45,112 bases of DNA from Streptomyces sp. AC512_CC834 (GTDB lineage: Bacteria > Actinomycetota > Actinomycetes > Streptomycetales > Streptomycetaceae). Position 1 is the first letter of the stretch; each line of letters starts with the position of its first letter. Below, in pieces: positions 24,716-32,770 of the stretch. The notes below the pieces were generated by a model. It searched no databases. It had not been told where the DNA came from and saw only the letters and a list, made by a program, of their open reading frames with translations. Position numbers and translations under genes: made by a program. The stretch covers positions 1 to 45,112 of the forward strand of contig NZ_JAGMUO010000130.1 in assembly GCF_019049325.1 (NCBI RefSeq). Reading direction: 5' to 3'.

Positions 24716-25028
24716 CCCGCCACGCTAATCTGCGGGCGGCCGGCCGGGCATCGGACCTCGGGCGGAACCGGGACCTAGGCCCACAGAACGAGGCGTGCGC
24801 ATACCTACAAACTTTGCGTTCAGGAAACGCACAGGGAAAACGCAGGAACCCCGTCCAATTGTTCATCTTTAGCTGTGACTTGAGTCACAAGGGGCGGTTA
24901 TTGTTGACCCTGTGTACCGAGTGAGGAGCGCGCTGTGATTCAGTGGCGGGGAACCTGCAATGGCGCCGGCGGTAAAGGCGCCGAAGAGAACCCTTGATTC
25001 ACTGCGAGGTCTCGGGGGGAGGGCGAGC
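24716..25028 (+). promoter_or_regulatory. Long leader of the diguanylate cyclase gene with Crp/BldD-like palindrome
   Basis: TGTGACTTGAGTCACA at 24874-24889 is an inverted repeat with only the central pair mismatched. It fits the TGTGA-N6-TCACA pattern of Crp sites and also resembles a BldD box shortened by one base in its centre. The surrounding 100 bp are unusually A/T-rich for this genome (AACTTTGCG, CCAATTGTTCATCTTTAG). TTGACC at 24904-24909 could be a -35, but I cannot find a convincing -10. Confidence 0.55.
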
Positions 25029-26693
25029 ATGGAGACCGAGTCGGAGCCCTATGTCCGCCTTGCGTCCCTGCGGCAATTGCACCAGGCCATGGCCGACATG
25101 AACACCGCCCGCAGCCTGGCCGACACCCTGCAGACCGTGGCCGACGGCGTCGTCCAGGCCCTCGGGTACGAGCTGGCGTGCGTCAACCTGGTCCGCCCCG
25201 ACGGCGATCTCGTCGTCGCCGCCTTCGCGGGCAACCAGGCCGCCGAGGCGCTGATCACCGGCCGGGCGGGCTCCCGCGACTCCTGGGACCGGCGCCTGAG
25301 CATGGGCGAGCAGTGGGGCGACCTGATCTTCATACCCCACACCGAGGGCTGGATCCTCGACGACGACGACGTCCCGCAGTGGTACACCGACGGGCCCGCG
25401 CCCCGCTTCGAGGACGAGTGGCACCCCTCGGACCGGCTCTTCGCCCCGATGTACGCGCCCGGCCCGCAGGGCGGCGGCAACAGCGGCGAGCTGGTCGGCG
25501 TCCTGTCCGTGGACCGGCCGCGCAACGGCCGCCGCCCCGGCGCCTGGGGCCGCGAGGCTTTGCAGATGTACGCGTTCCAGGCCGCCATCGCGATCAGCAA
25601 CGCCCGGCTCCGCTCCAACATGCAGCGCGCCCTGGTCCGCCTGGAGCGCGACCAGCAGGCGCTGCGGGCCAGCGAGGAGAGCTTCCGGCAGGCCTTCGAG
25701 TACGCCCCCTCCGGCATGGCCATCGCCGAGATGGGCGGCGACCAGCACGGCCGGATCCTGCGCACCAACGACGCGCTGTGCCGCCTGCTGGGCCGCCCCG
25801 CCTCTTCGATGCGCCGCTACGCCTTCTCCGACCTCGTGCACCCCGAGGACATCGGCACCCTGCTGCGCACCTCCGCCGAGGGCGGCCGGGCCGAGCTGCG
25901 CCTGGGCCGCCGCGACGGCACCTACGTCTGGGTCTCGCTGCGCAACAGCGTCGTCGCCGACGCCGCCGACGGGCCGCGCTTCCTGCTCACCCACGTCGAG
26001 GACATAGAGGAGCGCAAGCGCCACGAGGTCCAGCTCGCCCACCGCGCCTCCCACGACTCCCTCACCGGCCTGCCGAACTCCGCCGAGCTGCGCTCCCGCC
26101 TCGCCGCCCGGCTGTGCCAGCGCCCCCAGTCGGCGCACGCGGCCGTCGCCGACGCCATGGACGCCGCCTACGGGCATCCCGCCGTGTTCGACTCCGGCGG
26201 CCACACCTTCGACTTCGGCGCCGCCGTCGAGCCGTACGGCGCCTTCGATCACCATGTGCACGCCATCGCCCCCGAGGACGGCCGTGACGACGGCACCAAG
26301 GGGCTCGCGGTCCTCTTCTGCGACCTGGACGGCTTCAAGTCGATCAACGACCGGTTCGGGCACAACGCGGGCGACGCCGTACTCATCGAGGTCGCCCGCC
26401 GGCTCAGCGGCGGGGTGCGCGACGGCGACACCGTGGCCCGGCTCGGCGGCGACGAGTTCGTGATCCTCGCCAACGGGCTCGGCCGGGCCGACGCCCAGGA
26501 CCTCGCCGTACGGCTGCGAGGCGAGATCATCCAGCCCATCCGGGCCGAGGGCCGGGCCGTCCGGGTGGGCGCCAGCTTCGGCATCGGCTGGGCCCACTGC
26601 GGCATGACGGCGGACGAAGTCCTGAAGTCGGCTGACGAACGGATGTACGTCGAGAAACGATCTCGTCCCAAACAGCATCGCCGGGCCGGATGA
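25029..26693 (+). CDS. cdgB: GAF-PAS-GGDEF diguanylate cyclase (CdgB-like)
   Basis: 554 aa from the ATG at 25029, preferred for its GGGGGGAGGG ribosome site and because conserved sequence begins there; an in-frame ATG at 24960 would add 23 residues. An N-terminal GAF-type sensor (~20-200) is followed by a PAS/PAC domain (~210-335, with ERKRHEVQLAHRASHDSLTGLPN at the junction) and a GGDEF domain. The active-site GGDEF is intact near residue 472. An RxxD inhibitory site (RDGD) lies exactly five residues upstream, so product feedback by c-di-GMP is expected. About 75 extra residues interrupt the GGDEF domain between its first helix and LFCDLDGF. Domain order and position match S. coelicolor CdgB, a BldD-controlled enzyme involved in development. 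Confidence 0.88.
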   Translation: METESEPYVRLASLRQLHQAMADMNTARSLADTLQTVADGVVQALGYELACVNLVRPDGDLVVAAFAGNQAAEALITGRAGSRDSWDRRLSMGEQWGDLIFIPHTEGWILDDDDVPQWYTDGPAPRFEDEWHPSDRLFAPMYAPGPQGGGNSGELVGVLSVDRPRNGRRPGAWGREALQMYAFQAAIAISNARLRSNMQRALVRLERDQQALRASEESFRQAFEYAPSGMAIAEMGGDQHGRILRTNDALCRLLGRPASSMRRYAFSDLVHPEDIGTLLRTSAEGGRAELRLGRRDGTYVWVSLRNSVVADAADGPRFLLTHVEDIEERKRHEVQLAHRASHDSLTGLPNSAELRSRLAARLCQRPQSAHAAVADAMDAAYGHPAVFDSGGHTFDFGAAVEPYGAFDHHVHAIAPEDGRDDGTKGLAVLFCDLDGFKSINDRFGHNAGDAVLIEVARRLSGGVRDGDTVARLGGDEFVILANGLGRADAQDLAVRLRGEIIQPIRAEGRAVRVGASFGIGWAHCGMTADEVLKSADERMYVEKRSRPKQHRRAG

Positions 26694-26813
26694 TCACGAG
26701 GTCAGGGCGCTGATGCGGTCTGAGTCACCCTTTCGGGTCAGTGGGAGCGGGTAGGCTCGCTCTCTCACGACCCGTACCGCACCACGCACCGCATTTGGTT
26801 AGGAGACCTAGGG

Positions 26814-27806
26814 ATGACGCCCGGCAACAACGGCGCGAGCACGCCCGAGGACGACGACCCCTTCGGCTACCTCTACGCCGACGGGCAGGCCAACGGGGCC
26901 CAGCCGCCGTCCGGTGGCTACGGCTACCCGAACTCCGTCAACCGGGTGCGTCCCGTCGGCACGCGGCAGTACGGGGCACCGCAGGGCCAGGCGGCCCCGA
27001 CCGCCGCCTACGGCCAGGCCGCCCCGCAGCAGCAGGGCGCCTACGGGCAGCCGCAGGGGGCGTACGGCCAGCCGAACGCGAACTACGCAGCGCCGGAGAC
27101 GTTTCCCGGCGGTGGCGGCGGTCCCGGGGGCCCGCAGCAGCAGCCGGGGCACGGCGGGGGCGGCGGACGCCGCGGCCCCAACACCAGGGGTCTGCTGATC
27201 GGCGCGGTGGCGGTCGTCGCCGCCGTGGTCATCGGCATCGCCGTGGCCATGACGAGCAACGGCTCCGAGGACGACAAGGGCGGCAACGAGGCCGGGGGCG
27301 ACACCACCCCCACCCAGTCCGAGGAGACCACCGAGCCGAGCCCGTCGGCCAGCGACGGCGCCGAGGAGGAGGTCGAGCTGCCGGCCATCGACGCGAAGGC
27401 GATGCGGCTGGGCGGTACGGCGTCCCTCGCCTCGGACATCGAGGGCGCCGAGTCCGACGGCGGCGTCTACGTGACCAACCTCAACCAGCCCGGCGCCTCG
27501 GTCACCTGGACCGTCGACGGCATCCCCGAGGACGGCCTCTACACCCTCTTCGCCGGGTACAGCGCGGCCGGCGAGGACCAGTCGATGACCCTGACGGTCA
27601 ACGGCAAGGAGTTCGGCAGCAAGCTCAACCTGGGCAACTTCACCGGGGCCAAGGACGGCGACTTCGCCAAGGGCTGGACCGAGACCTTTGCCTGGCCCAC
27701 GCTCAACAAGGGCACCAACACCATCTCGCTGTCCTGCGCCGACGGCGACAAGTGCAACGTCCTGCTGGACCAGTTCTCCCTGAAGAAGGGCAAGGTCGAG
27801 GACTAG
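26814..27806 (+). CDS. Membrane-anchored protein with extracellular CBM6/35-like domain
   Basis: 330 aa; ATG with AGGAG ribosome site. A ~115-residue Gly/Gln/Tyr/Pro-rich cytoplasmic segment contains repeats of the AYGQPQG type. A single transmembrane helix follows (~126-148, GLLIGAVAVVAAVVIGIAVAM), then an acidic Thr/Ser/Glu linker. The C-terminal ~140-residue beta-sandwich (SVTWTVDGIPEDGLYTLF ... NTISLSCADGDKCNVLLDQF) resembles carbohydrate-binding modules of family 6/35. It probably binds a cell-surface or environmental glycan. No enzyme domain is present. Confidence 0.75.
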   Translation: MTPGNNGASTPEDDDPFGYLYADGQANGAQPPSGGYGYPNSVNRVRPVGTRQYGAPQGQAAPTAAYGQAAPQQQGAYGQPQGAYGQPNANYAAPETFPGGGGGPGGPQQQPGHGGGGGRRGPNTRGLLIGAVAVVAAVVIGIAVAMTSNGSEDDKGGNEAGGDTTPTQSEETTEPSPSASDGAEEEVELPAIDAKAMRLGGTASLASDIEGAESDGGVYVTNLNQPGASVTWTVDGIPEDGLYTLFAGYSAAGEDQSMTLTVNGKEFGSKLNLGNFTGAKDGDFAKGWTETFAWPTLNKGTNTISLSCADGDKCNVLLDQFSLKKGKVED

Positions 27807-27827
27807 GACCGGCGGCGCTCACGCCGC

Positions 27828-27885
27828 GCCCGCCTCCGCGGTCACCGCGACGCTGCGCCCGCCTCCGCCGTCACCGCGACGCCGC
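27828..27885. repeat. 29-bp tandem duplication at the 3' end of the PfkB gene
   Basis: Two adjacent 29-bp copies beginning GCCCGCCTCCGC (27828-27856 and 27857-27885) differ at only two positions. The stop of the leftward kinase gene lies in one of them. Because 29 is not a multiple of three, the duplication changed the reading frame of the C-terminus. Confidence 0.75.
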
Positions 27886-28780
27886 GTCCGAGCAGCTCCT
27901 CGTACGCCGCCCGGTCGAACTCGCCCGCCACCGGTGCCAGCACCGTCGCCGCCGACAGTGCCACCGCGCGGGCCAGCCGGTCCGGCCAGGGCAGGTGCTC
28001 CACCAGGCCGGAGAGCAGCCCCGCGACCGCCGAGTCACCCGCGCCGGTCGGGTTGCCGTGGACGTGGGCGGGCGGCGCGGCGCGCCAGCGACCCTCCGGG
28101 GTCACGGCGAGCAGCCCCTGCGAGCCCAGCGAGGCGACCACCGAGCGGGCACCGCGGCGCCGGGCGGCCTGCGTGGCCCGCAGCGGCTCGTGCGAGCCGG
28201 TCAGCTCGGCCAGTTCGTCGGCGTTCGGCTTGATCAGGTCCGGGCGGGCGGCCAGGCCCCGCCGCAGCGGCTCCCCGCTCGTGTCGAGCAGCACCGGCAC
28301 GCCCGCGGCGCGCGCGGCGCGCACCAGCCCGGCGTAGGCACCCACCGGGACGCCCGGCGGCAGGCTGCCGCACAGGGCCACCGCGGCGGCGCCGGCGAGC
28401 AGACCCTCGTACGCCTCCTGGAAGGCGTTCCACTCGGCGGGGGCGACGGCCGGTCCCGGCTCGTTGAGCTGGGTGGTGTCGCCGGTGCGCTCGTCGACGA
28501 CGGCGATGGTGCGCCGCGTCGCCCCCGTGACCGGCACCAGCGCGTCGGTCACCCCGTGGACGCCGGCCAGTCCCTCGCGCACGACGTTTCCGGTGGTGCC
28601 GCCCGCGAAGCCGGTGACGGTCACCTCGTGCCCGAGGGCCGCCAGCACCCGGGCCACGTTCAGCCCCTTGCCGCCGGGCCGCTCCGTCACTCCGGTGACC
28701 CGGTGGGAGGCGTGCGGTCTGAGGGCCGGGACGCGATAGGTGATGTCGAGCGCGGTGTTGAGTGTGACGGTGAGGATCAC
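27842..28780 (-). CDS. PfkB-family phosphosugar kinase (1-phosphofructokinase-like)
   Basis: 312 aa from a GTG with GGGGGAGG about 9 nt upstream. PfkB signatures are present: RPGGKGLNVARVLAALG near residues 35-50 and the C-terminal anion-hole motif NPTGAGDSAVAG near 245 with the catalytic Asp. The start VILTVTLNTALDITY is typical of the FruK/LacC subgroup, which phosphorylates fructose-1-phosphate or tagatose-6-phosphate. It lies 113 bp downstream of nagA in the same direction and may belong to the amino-sugar unit, where a tagatose-6-phosphate or related role is possible. Confidence 0.85.
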   Translation of the reverse strand: MILTVTLNTALDITYRVPALRPHASHRVTGVTERPGGKGLNVARVLAALGHEVTVTGFAGGTTGNVVREGLAGVHGVTDALVPVTGATRRTIAVVDERTGDTTQLNEPGPAVAPAEWNAFQEAYEGLLAGAAAVALCGSLPPGVPVGAYAGLVRAARAAGVPVLLDTSGEPLRRGLAARPDLIKPNADELAELTGSHEPLRATQAARRRGARSVVASLGSQGLLAVTPEGRWRAAPPAHVHGNPTGAGDSAVAGLLSGLVEHLPWPDRLARAVALSAATVLAPVAGEFDRAAYEELLGRGVAVTAEAGAASR

Positions 28781-28893
28781 CTGGTCCGACCTCCCCCGAT
28801 CGCCTGCGGCTGTCGTGTGGACACGATCATGCCAAACGCCCGACGGCGGGCCCAGCCCCCGGTCGGCCACAGTGGGGATGGACCCGAGACGGA

Positions 28894-30039
28894 TCAGCCC
28901 AGTTGGGGATCGACCACCCATTCGCCCCGGCGCATCACGCCCACCAGGTCGAAGGCGTCGTCCAGGACCACCAGGTCGGCGTCCCGGCCGGGCTCCAGGG
29001 AGCCGACCCGGTCGGCCAGGCCAAGCAGCCGGGCCGGGTTGGCGGAGATCGCCGCGACGACGTCCTCGACGGGCAGCCCGTCCACCGTCACCGCCCGCTT
29101 GAAGGCGCGGTCCAGGGTGAGCGTGGAGCCCGCGATCGAGCCGCCCTCCACCAGCCGGGCCACGCCGTCCGCGACCTCGACCTCCATCGGGCCCAGCAGG
29201 TAGCGGCCGTCGCCGAAACCGGCCGCGTCCATCGCGTCGGTGATGAAGGCGACCCGGGCGGCCCCCGCGTGGTGGAAGGCGAGCTGGAGCGAGGCCGGGT
29301 GCAGATGCGTGCCGTCGTTGATCAGCTCGACGGTGATCCGCTCGTCCTCGAGGAGCGCCGCGATCGGACCGGGGGAGCGGTGGCCGAGCGGCGGCATCGC
29401 GTTGAAGAGGTGCGTGGCGACCGTCGCGCCCGCGTCGATGGCCTGGAGCGTCTGCTCGTACGTCGCGTCGGTGTGCCCGACCGCCGCGATCACGCCGTGC
29501 TCGGCGAGCAGCCGTACGGAGTCCAGGCCGCCCGGCAGCTCGGTGGCCAGCGTCACCATCTTCGCGTGCCCGTGCGCCGCGTCGACCAGCTTGCGCACCT
29601 CGGCCGGGTCGGGGTCGCGCAGCAACTGCTCGTCGTGCGCGCCCTTGCGGCACGGGGAGATGAACGGCCCCTCGAAGTGGATGCCGGCGACGTCGCCCTG
29701 CTGGGCCAGCTCGGCGAGCACCCCGGCGCGCCGGGCGAGGAAGTCCAGCTCGCCGGTGACGGCGGAGGCGACCACCGTGGTCGTGCCGTGCCGGCGGTGG
29801 GTCTCGACGCCCTTGAGGATGTCCTCGGGCGTGCCGCCGGTGAAGGAGGCTCCGCCGCCGCCGTGGTTGTGGATGTCGACGAAGCCGGGGACCACCCAAT
29901 GGCCCGACACGTCGAGGACGTCCGCCCCGGGGGGAGCCGTGTCCGCGATCCGCGTGCCGTCGACGATCACGCGGCCGTCGTCCACGGTCCCGGTGGGCAG
30001 TACCACCCGGGCACCGGCGAGAACCTTGCTTGGGGCCAT
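28894..30039 (-). CDS. nagA: N-acetylglucosamine-6-phosphate deacetylase
   Basis: 381 aa; ATG at 30039 with GGAGG about 9 nt upstream. The amidohydrolase-fold metal ligands are visible: DIHNHGG near residue 57, EGPF (Glu) near 120, GHTDA, HLFNAM and the catalytic Asp in FITDAMDAAG. It removes the acetyl group from GlcNAc-6-phosphate to give glucosamine-6-phosphate, the committed step toward cell-wall precursor or glycolytic use. The start overlaps the stop of the upstream ROK kinase gene by one base (TGATG), so the two are coupled. Controlled through the dre-like sites upstream of that gene. Confidence 0.95.
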   Translation of the reverse strand: MAPSKVLAGARVVLPTGTVDDGRVIVDGTRIADTAPPGADVLDVSGHWVVPGFVDIHNHGGGGASFTGGTPEDILKGVETHRRHGTTTVVASAVTGELDFLARRAGVLAELAQQGDVAGIHFEGPFISPCRKGAHDEQLLRDPDPAEVRKLVDAAHGHAKMVTLATELPGGLDSVRLLAEHGVIAAVGHTDATYEQTLQAIDAGATVATHLFNAMPPLGHRSPGPIAALLEDERITVELINDGTHLHPASLQLAFHHAGAARVAFITDAMDAAGFGDGRYLLGPMEVEVADGVARLVEGGSIAGSTLTLDRAFKRAVTVDGLPVEDVVAAISANPARLLGLADRVGSLEPGRDADLVVLDDAFDLVGVMRRGEWVVDPQLG

Positions 30040-31100
30040 CAGGTGGTTACCTCCGGGGGAGTCACGGTCGTGGGGGTGGTGCCGGTTGGTTCGGTCCCTA
30101 TGGCTTCGGTCCCGATGGCTTCGGAGCCGACGGCTTCGGTCCCGATCGCTGCGGTCCCGATCGCTGCGGTGCCGATCGGTTCGGTGCCGAGCAGGTCCCA
30201 GGCCATCAGCCCGGCACCCAGGCAGCCGGCGGTGTCCCCCAGTGCCGCAGGGACGATTTCCGGCAGCTTCTGGAAGGTGACGCGCCGCCGGACGGCGTCC
30301 CGAAGTGGTGTGAACAAGGTTTCCCCCGCCTCGGCGAGGCCGCCACCGATGATCAGGACGCGCGGGTCCAGCAGAGTGAGCGCGGTGACCAGCCCGTCGG
30401 CGAGCGCGTCCACGGCGTCCTGCCAGACCGCGAGCGCGCGGGCGTCGCCCGACTCGACGGCCTTGGCGCAGTCCGCGGCGTCCGCGTCCGGGTCGCCGCA
30501 GGCCTCGGCCCACGCCTGGCTGACCGCCGACGCGGACGCGAACCGCTCCAGGCAGCCGCGCTGCCCGCACGGGCAGGGGATGCCGCCGGGGCGTACGACG
30601 ACGTGGCCGATCTCGCCCGCGAAGCCGTGGGCGCCCGACTCGACCCGGCCGTCGATGCCGATGGCGCCCGCGATCCCGGTGCCCAGCGGCACGAACAGGA
30701 ACCGGTCGGCGCCCTTCCCGGCGCCGATGCGGCCCTCGGCGAGCCCGCCGGTGCGCACGTCGTGGCCGAGGGCGACCGGGATGCCGCCCAGCCGGTCGCC
30801 GAGCAGCGCCCGCAGCGGTACGTCGCGCCAGCCGAGGTTGGCCGAGTACACGGCGGTGCCGTGCTCGTCGTCGACGATGCCGGGGACGACCACACCGGCG
30901 GCACCGGCCGGCTCGCCGAACCGGTCGGCGCCGTAGGCCCGCAGCTCGGCGGCGAAGTCGAGGATGCCCTCGACGACCGCCTCGGGGCCGCGCTCGCGGC
31001 CGGTGGCCCGGCGCGCCTGGTGCAGCAGTTCGCCCCCAGGCCCCGCCAGGGCGGCCTTCATCCCGGTGCCGCCCACATCGAGGGCGATGACATGTCTCAC
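30039..31100 (-). CDS. nagK: ROK-family N-acetylglucosamine kinase
   Basis: 353 aa from a GTG. The ATP-binding DVGGTGMKAA is at residues 8-17, and the ROK zinc-binding cysteines are in CPCGQRGCLE near 175. It should phosphorylate free N-acetylglucosamine (or a related hexose) to the 6-phosphate, feeding NagA directly downstream. The final ~40 residues are an unusual tail of IGTEA-type pentapeptides encoded by a 15-bp tandem repeat, absent from typical ROK kinases. No ribosome site is evident before the GTG. Divergent from a sugar-binding lipoprotein gene across two DasR-type sites. Confidence 0.9.
   Translation of the reverse strand: MRHVIALDVGGTGMKAALAGPGGELLHQARRATGRERGPEAVVEGILDFAAELRAYGADRFGEPAGAAGVVVPGIVDDEHGTAVYSANLGWRDVPLRALLGDRLGGIPVALGHDVRTGGLAEGRIGAGKGADRFLFVPLGTGIAGAIGIDGRVESGAHGFAGEIGHVVVRPGGIPCPCGQRGCLERFASASAVSQAWAEACGDPDADAADCAKAVESGDARALAVWQDAVDALADGLVTALTLLDPRVLIIGGGLAEAGETLFTPLRDAVRRRVTFQKLPEIVPAALGDTAGCLGAGLMAWDLLGTEPIGTAAIGTAAIGTEAVGSEAIGTEAIGTEPTGTTPTTVTPPEVTT
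30079..30183 (-). repeat. Seven in-frame 15-bp repeats encoding the kinase tail
   Basis: Seven consecutive 15-bp units of the form GTCCCGATCGCTTCG (plus-strand orientation) run from 30079 to 30183. Because 15 is a multiple of three, each unit adds five residues (IGTEA, IGTAA, VGSEA and variants) and copy-number change would not shift the frame. Confidence 0.85.
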
Positions 31101-31127
31101 GGGGACAGTGTGGCCCGTCTACCCGGG

Positions 31128-31143
31128 AGAGGTCTAGTCCACT
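31128..31143. promoter_or_regulatory. DasR-responsive element (dre) 1
   Basis: AGAGGTCTAGTCCACT agrees with the DasR operator consensus ACTGGTCTAGACCACT at 13 of 16 positions, including the GGTCTAG core. It lies 27 bp before the ROK kinase start and 55 bp before the divergent lipoprotein start. DasR is the GntR-type GlcNAc-metabolism regulator of streptomycetes. Confidence 0.85.
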
Positions 31144-31145
31144 GC

Positions 31146-31161
31146 CGTGGTGTAGACCTTA
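31146..31161. promoter_or_regulatory. Second dre-like element
   Basis: CGTGGTGTAGACCTTA matches the dre consensus at 10 of 16 positions, with the GGTxTAGACC core preserved. Its centre is 18 bp from that of the first site, close to two helical turns. Confidence 0.6.
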
Positions 31162-31198
31162 ATCCGTTAAACGGACAACGCAGGGTTGGGGATTCAGG

Positions 31199-32464
31199 GT
31201 GCAGCGGCGTAGGACAGGAACGATCGCGGTGGTGTCCGCACTGGGCATGACGGCGGTTCTCGGCGGCTGCGGCCTCACCGACGACTCCGACGAGGTGACC
31301 CTGAAGCTCGTCGCCGCCGACTACGGCGACAGCAAGGACAACAGCTCCCAACACTACTGGGACGAACTGGTCAAGTCCTACGAGGCCAAGCACCCCGACG
31401 TGCAGGTGGACGTCACCGTCTACTCCTGGAGCGACGTCGACCGCAAGGTCCGCGAGATGGTCGAGGCCGGCAAGGCGCCCGACATGGCGCAGATCGGCGC
31501 CTACTCCGACTACGCGGACAAGAATCTGCTCTACCGCGCCGACGACGTGCTCTCCATCCCGGTCCAGGCCGACTTCGTCTCGCAGCTCGCCGGTGCCGGC
31601 CAGGTCAACGGGGTGCAGTACGGCCTGCCCTTCGCCGCCTCCACCCGCGTGCTCTTCTACAACAAGACCCTCTTCAGCGAGGCCGGCGTCACGCCGCCCA
31701 AGTCCTGGGACGACCTCGCCGAGGCCGCCGAGGCGCTCAAGGACAAGGGCGTGAAGTACCCCTACGCCCTGCCGCTCGGCCCCGAGGAGGCGCAGGCCGA
31801 GACGATGCAGTGGATGCTCAGCGGCGGGGGCGGCTACACGGACGGCGTCGGCACCTACTCCGTCGACTCCCCGCAGAACGTCACCACCTTCACCTGGCTG
31901 CGCGACGAACTGGTCGGCAAGGGCCTCACCGGCCCGGTCGCCCCCGGCAAACTCGACCGCGCCGACGCCTTCGCCGCCTTCGCGAACGGCGACGTCGGCA
32001 TGCTCAACGGCCACCCCTCGCTGATGAAGATGGCGTCCGACAAGGGCGTGAAGTACGGCATGGTGACCACCCCCGGCATCGACGGCGCGAGCAAGAGCAC
32101 CCTCGGTGTCTCCGACTGGATGACGGCCTTCAAGAAGAACGGCCACCAGGAGGAGGTCGGCGACTTCCTCGACTTCGTCTACAGCGACGAGAACGTCCTC
32201 GACTTCTCCCGCGAGTACGACCTGCTGCCGGTGACCACCTCCGCGTCCGAGGTCATGAGCACCGCCGAGGAGGACAAGAACCTCAAGCCGTTCCTGGACG
32301 AGCTGCTGCTCTCCGAGCTGTACCCGGTCGGCAAGACGTCCTGGGGGGCGGTCAGCGCGGACGTCAAGAAGCGCATCGGCCAGGCGGTCGCCTCCGGCGG
32401 CAGCCCCGAGGAGGTGCTCGGCCAGATCCAGGTGACGGCGATGCGGGCGGGCAGCGCCGAGTAG
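31199..32464 (+). CDS. ABC-type sugar-binding lipoprotein without adjacent permease genes
   Basis: 421 aa from a GTG. The signal peptide ends in lipobox LGGC (Cys24), so the mature protein is anchored on the outer face of the membrane. The remainder is a family-1 extracellular solute-binding protein (VSWDD-type segments such as YNKTLFSEAGVTPPKSWDDL are diagnostic). It should capture an oligosaccharide. No permease or ATPase gene is beside it, so it must use distant partners. Because it shares its control region, with two dre-like sites, with nagK-nagA, a GlcNAc-oligomer or related amino-sugar ligand is likely but unproven. Confidence 0.88.
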   Translation: MQRRRTGTIAVVSALGMTAVLGGCGLTDDSDEVTLKLVAADYGDSKDNSSQHYWDELVKSYEAKHPDVQVDVTVYSWSDVDRKVREMVEAGKAPDMAQIGAYSDYADKNLLYRADDVLSIPVQADFVSQLAGAGQVNGVQYGLPFAASTRVLFYNKTLFSEAGVTPPKSWDDLAEAAEALKDKGVKYPYALPLGPEEAQAETMQWMLSGGGGYTDGVGTYSVDSPQNVTTFTWLRDELVGKGLTGPVAPGKLDRADAFAAFANGDVGMLNGHPSLMKMASDKGVKYGMVTTPGIDGASKSTLGVSDWMTAFKKNGHQEEVGDFLDFVYSDENVLDFSREYDLLPVTTSASEVMSTAEEDKNLKPFLDELLLSELYPVGKTSWGAVSADVKKRIGQAVASGGSPEEVLGQIQVTAMRAGSAE

Positions 32465-32525
32465 CCGTACGGCCGGGGCGACGGGGCGACGGCCGCTGTC
32501 GGTGCCGGGCGTTACGGTGCCGTAC

Positions 32526-32759
32526 ATGGACCTGGGAGAGCTGGCCGAGCGGGAGCGCGGCATCCTCGCGCTGGAGCGCCGGGGCTTTTCCGGCCCCGGC
32601 GCCAAGGAGCGCGCCATCCGCGAGGAACTGGGCCTGGCCCCCGTCCGCTACTACCAGCTCCTCAACGCCCTCCTGGACGACCCCCGCGCCCTAGCGTCCG
32701 ACCCGGTGACGGTCAACCGCCTACGCCGCATACGCGAGTCACGCCGCGCAGAACGCTGA
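32526..32759 (+). CDS. DUF3263 small helix-rich protein
   Basis: 77 aa. The family core is recognisable: LAERERGILALERRGFSGPGAKERAIREELG followed by VRYYQLLNALLDDP. The first half looks like a helix-turn-helix and the tail is basic (NRLRRIRESRRAER), so nucleic-acid binding is plausible; the family has no assigned function I know of. TACGGT ends 7 nt before the ATG and there is no ribosome site, so the mRNA is probably leaderless. Confidence 0.85.
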   Translation: MDLGELAERERGILALERRGFSGPGAKERAIREELGLAPVRYYQLLNALLDDPRALASDPVTVNRLRRIRESRRAER

Positions 32760-32770
32760 GACCGCCCACC

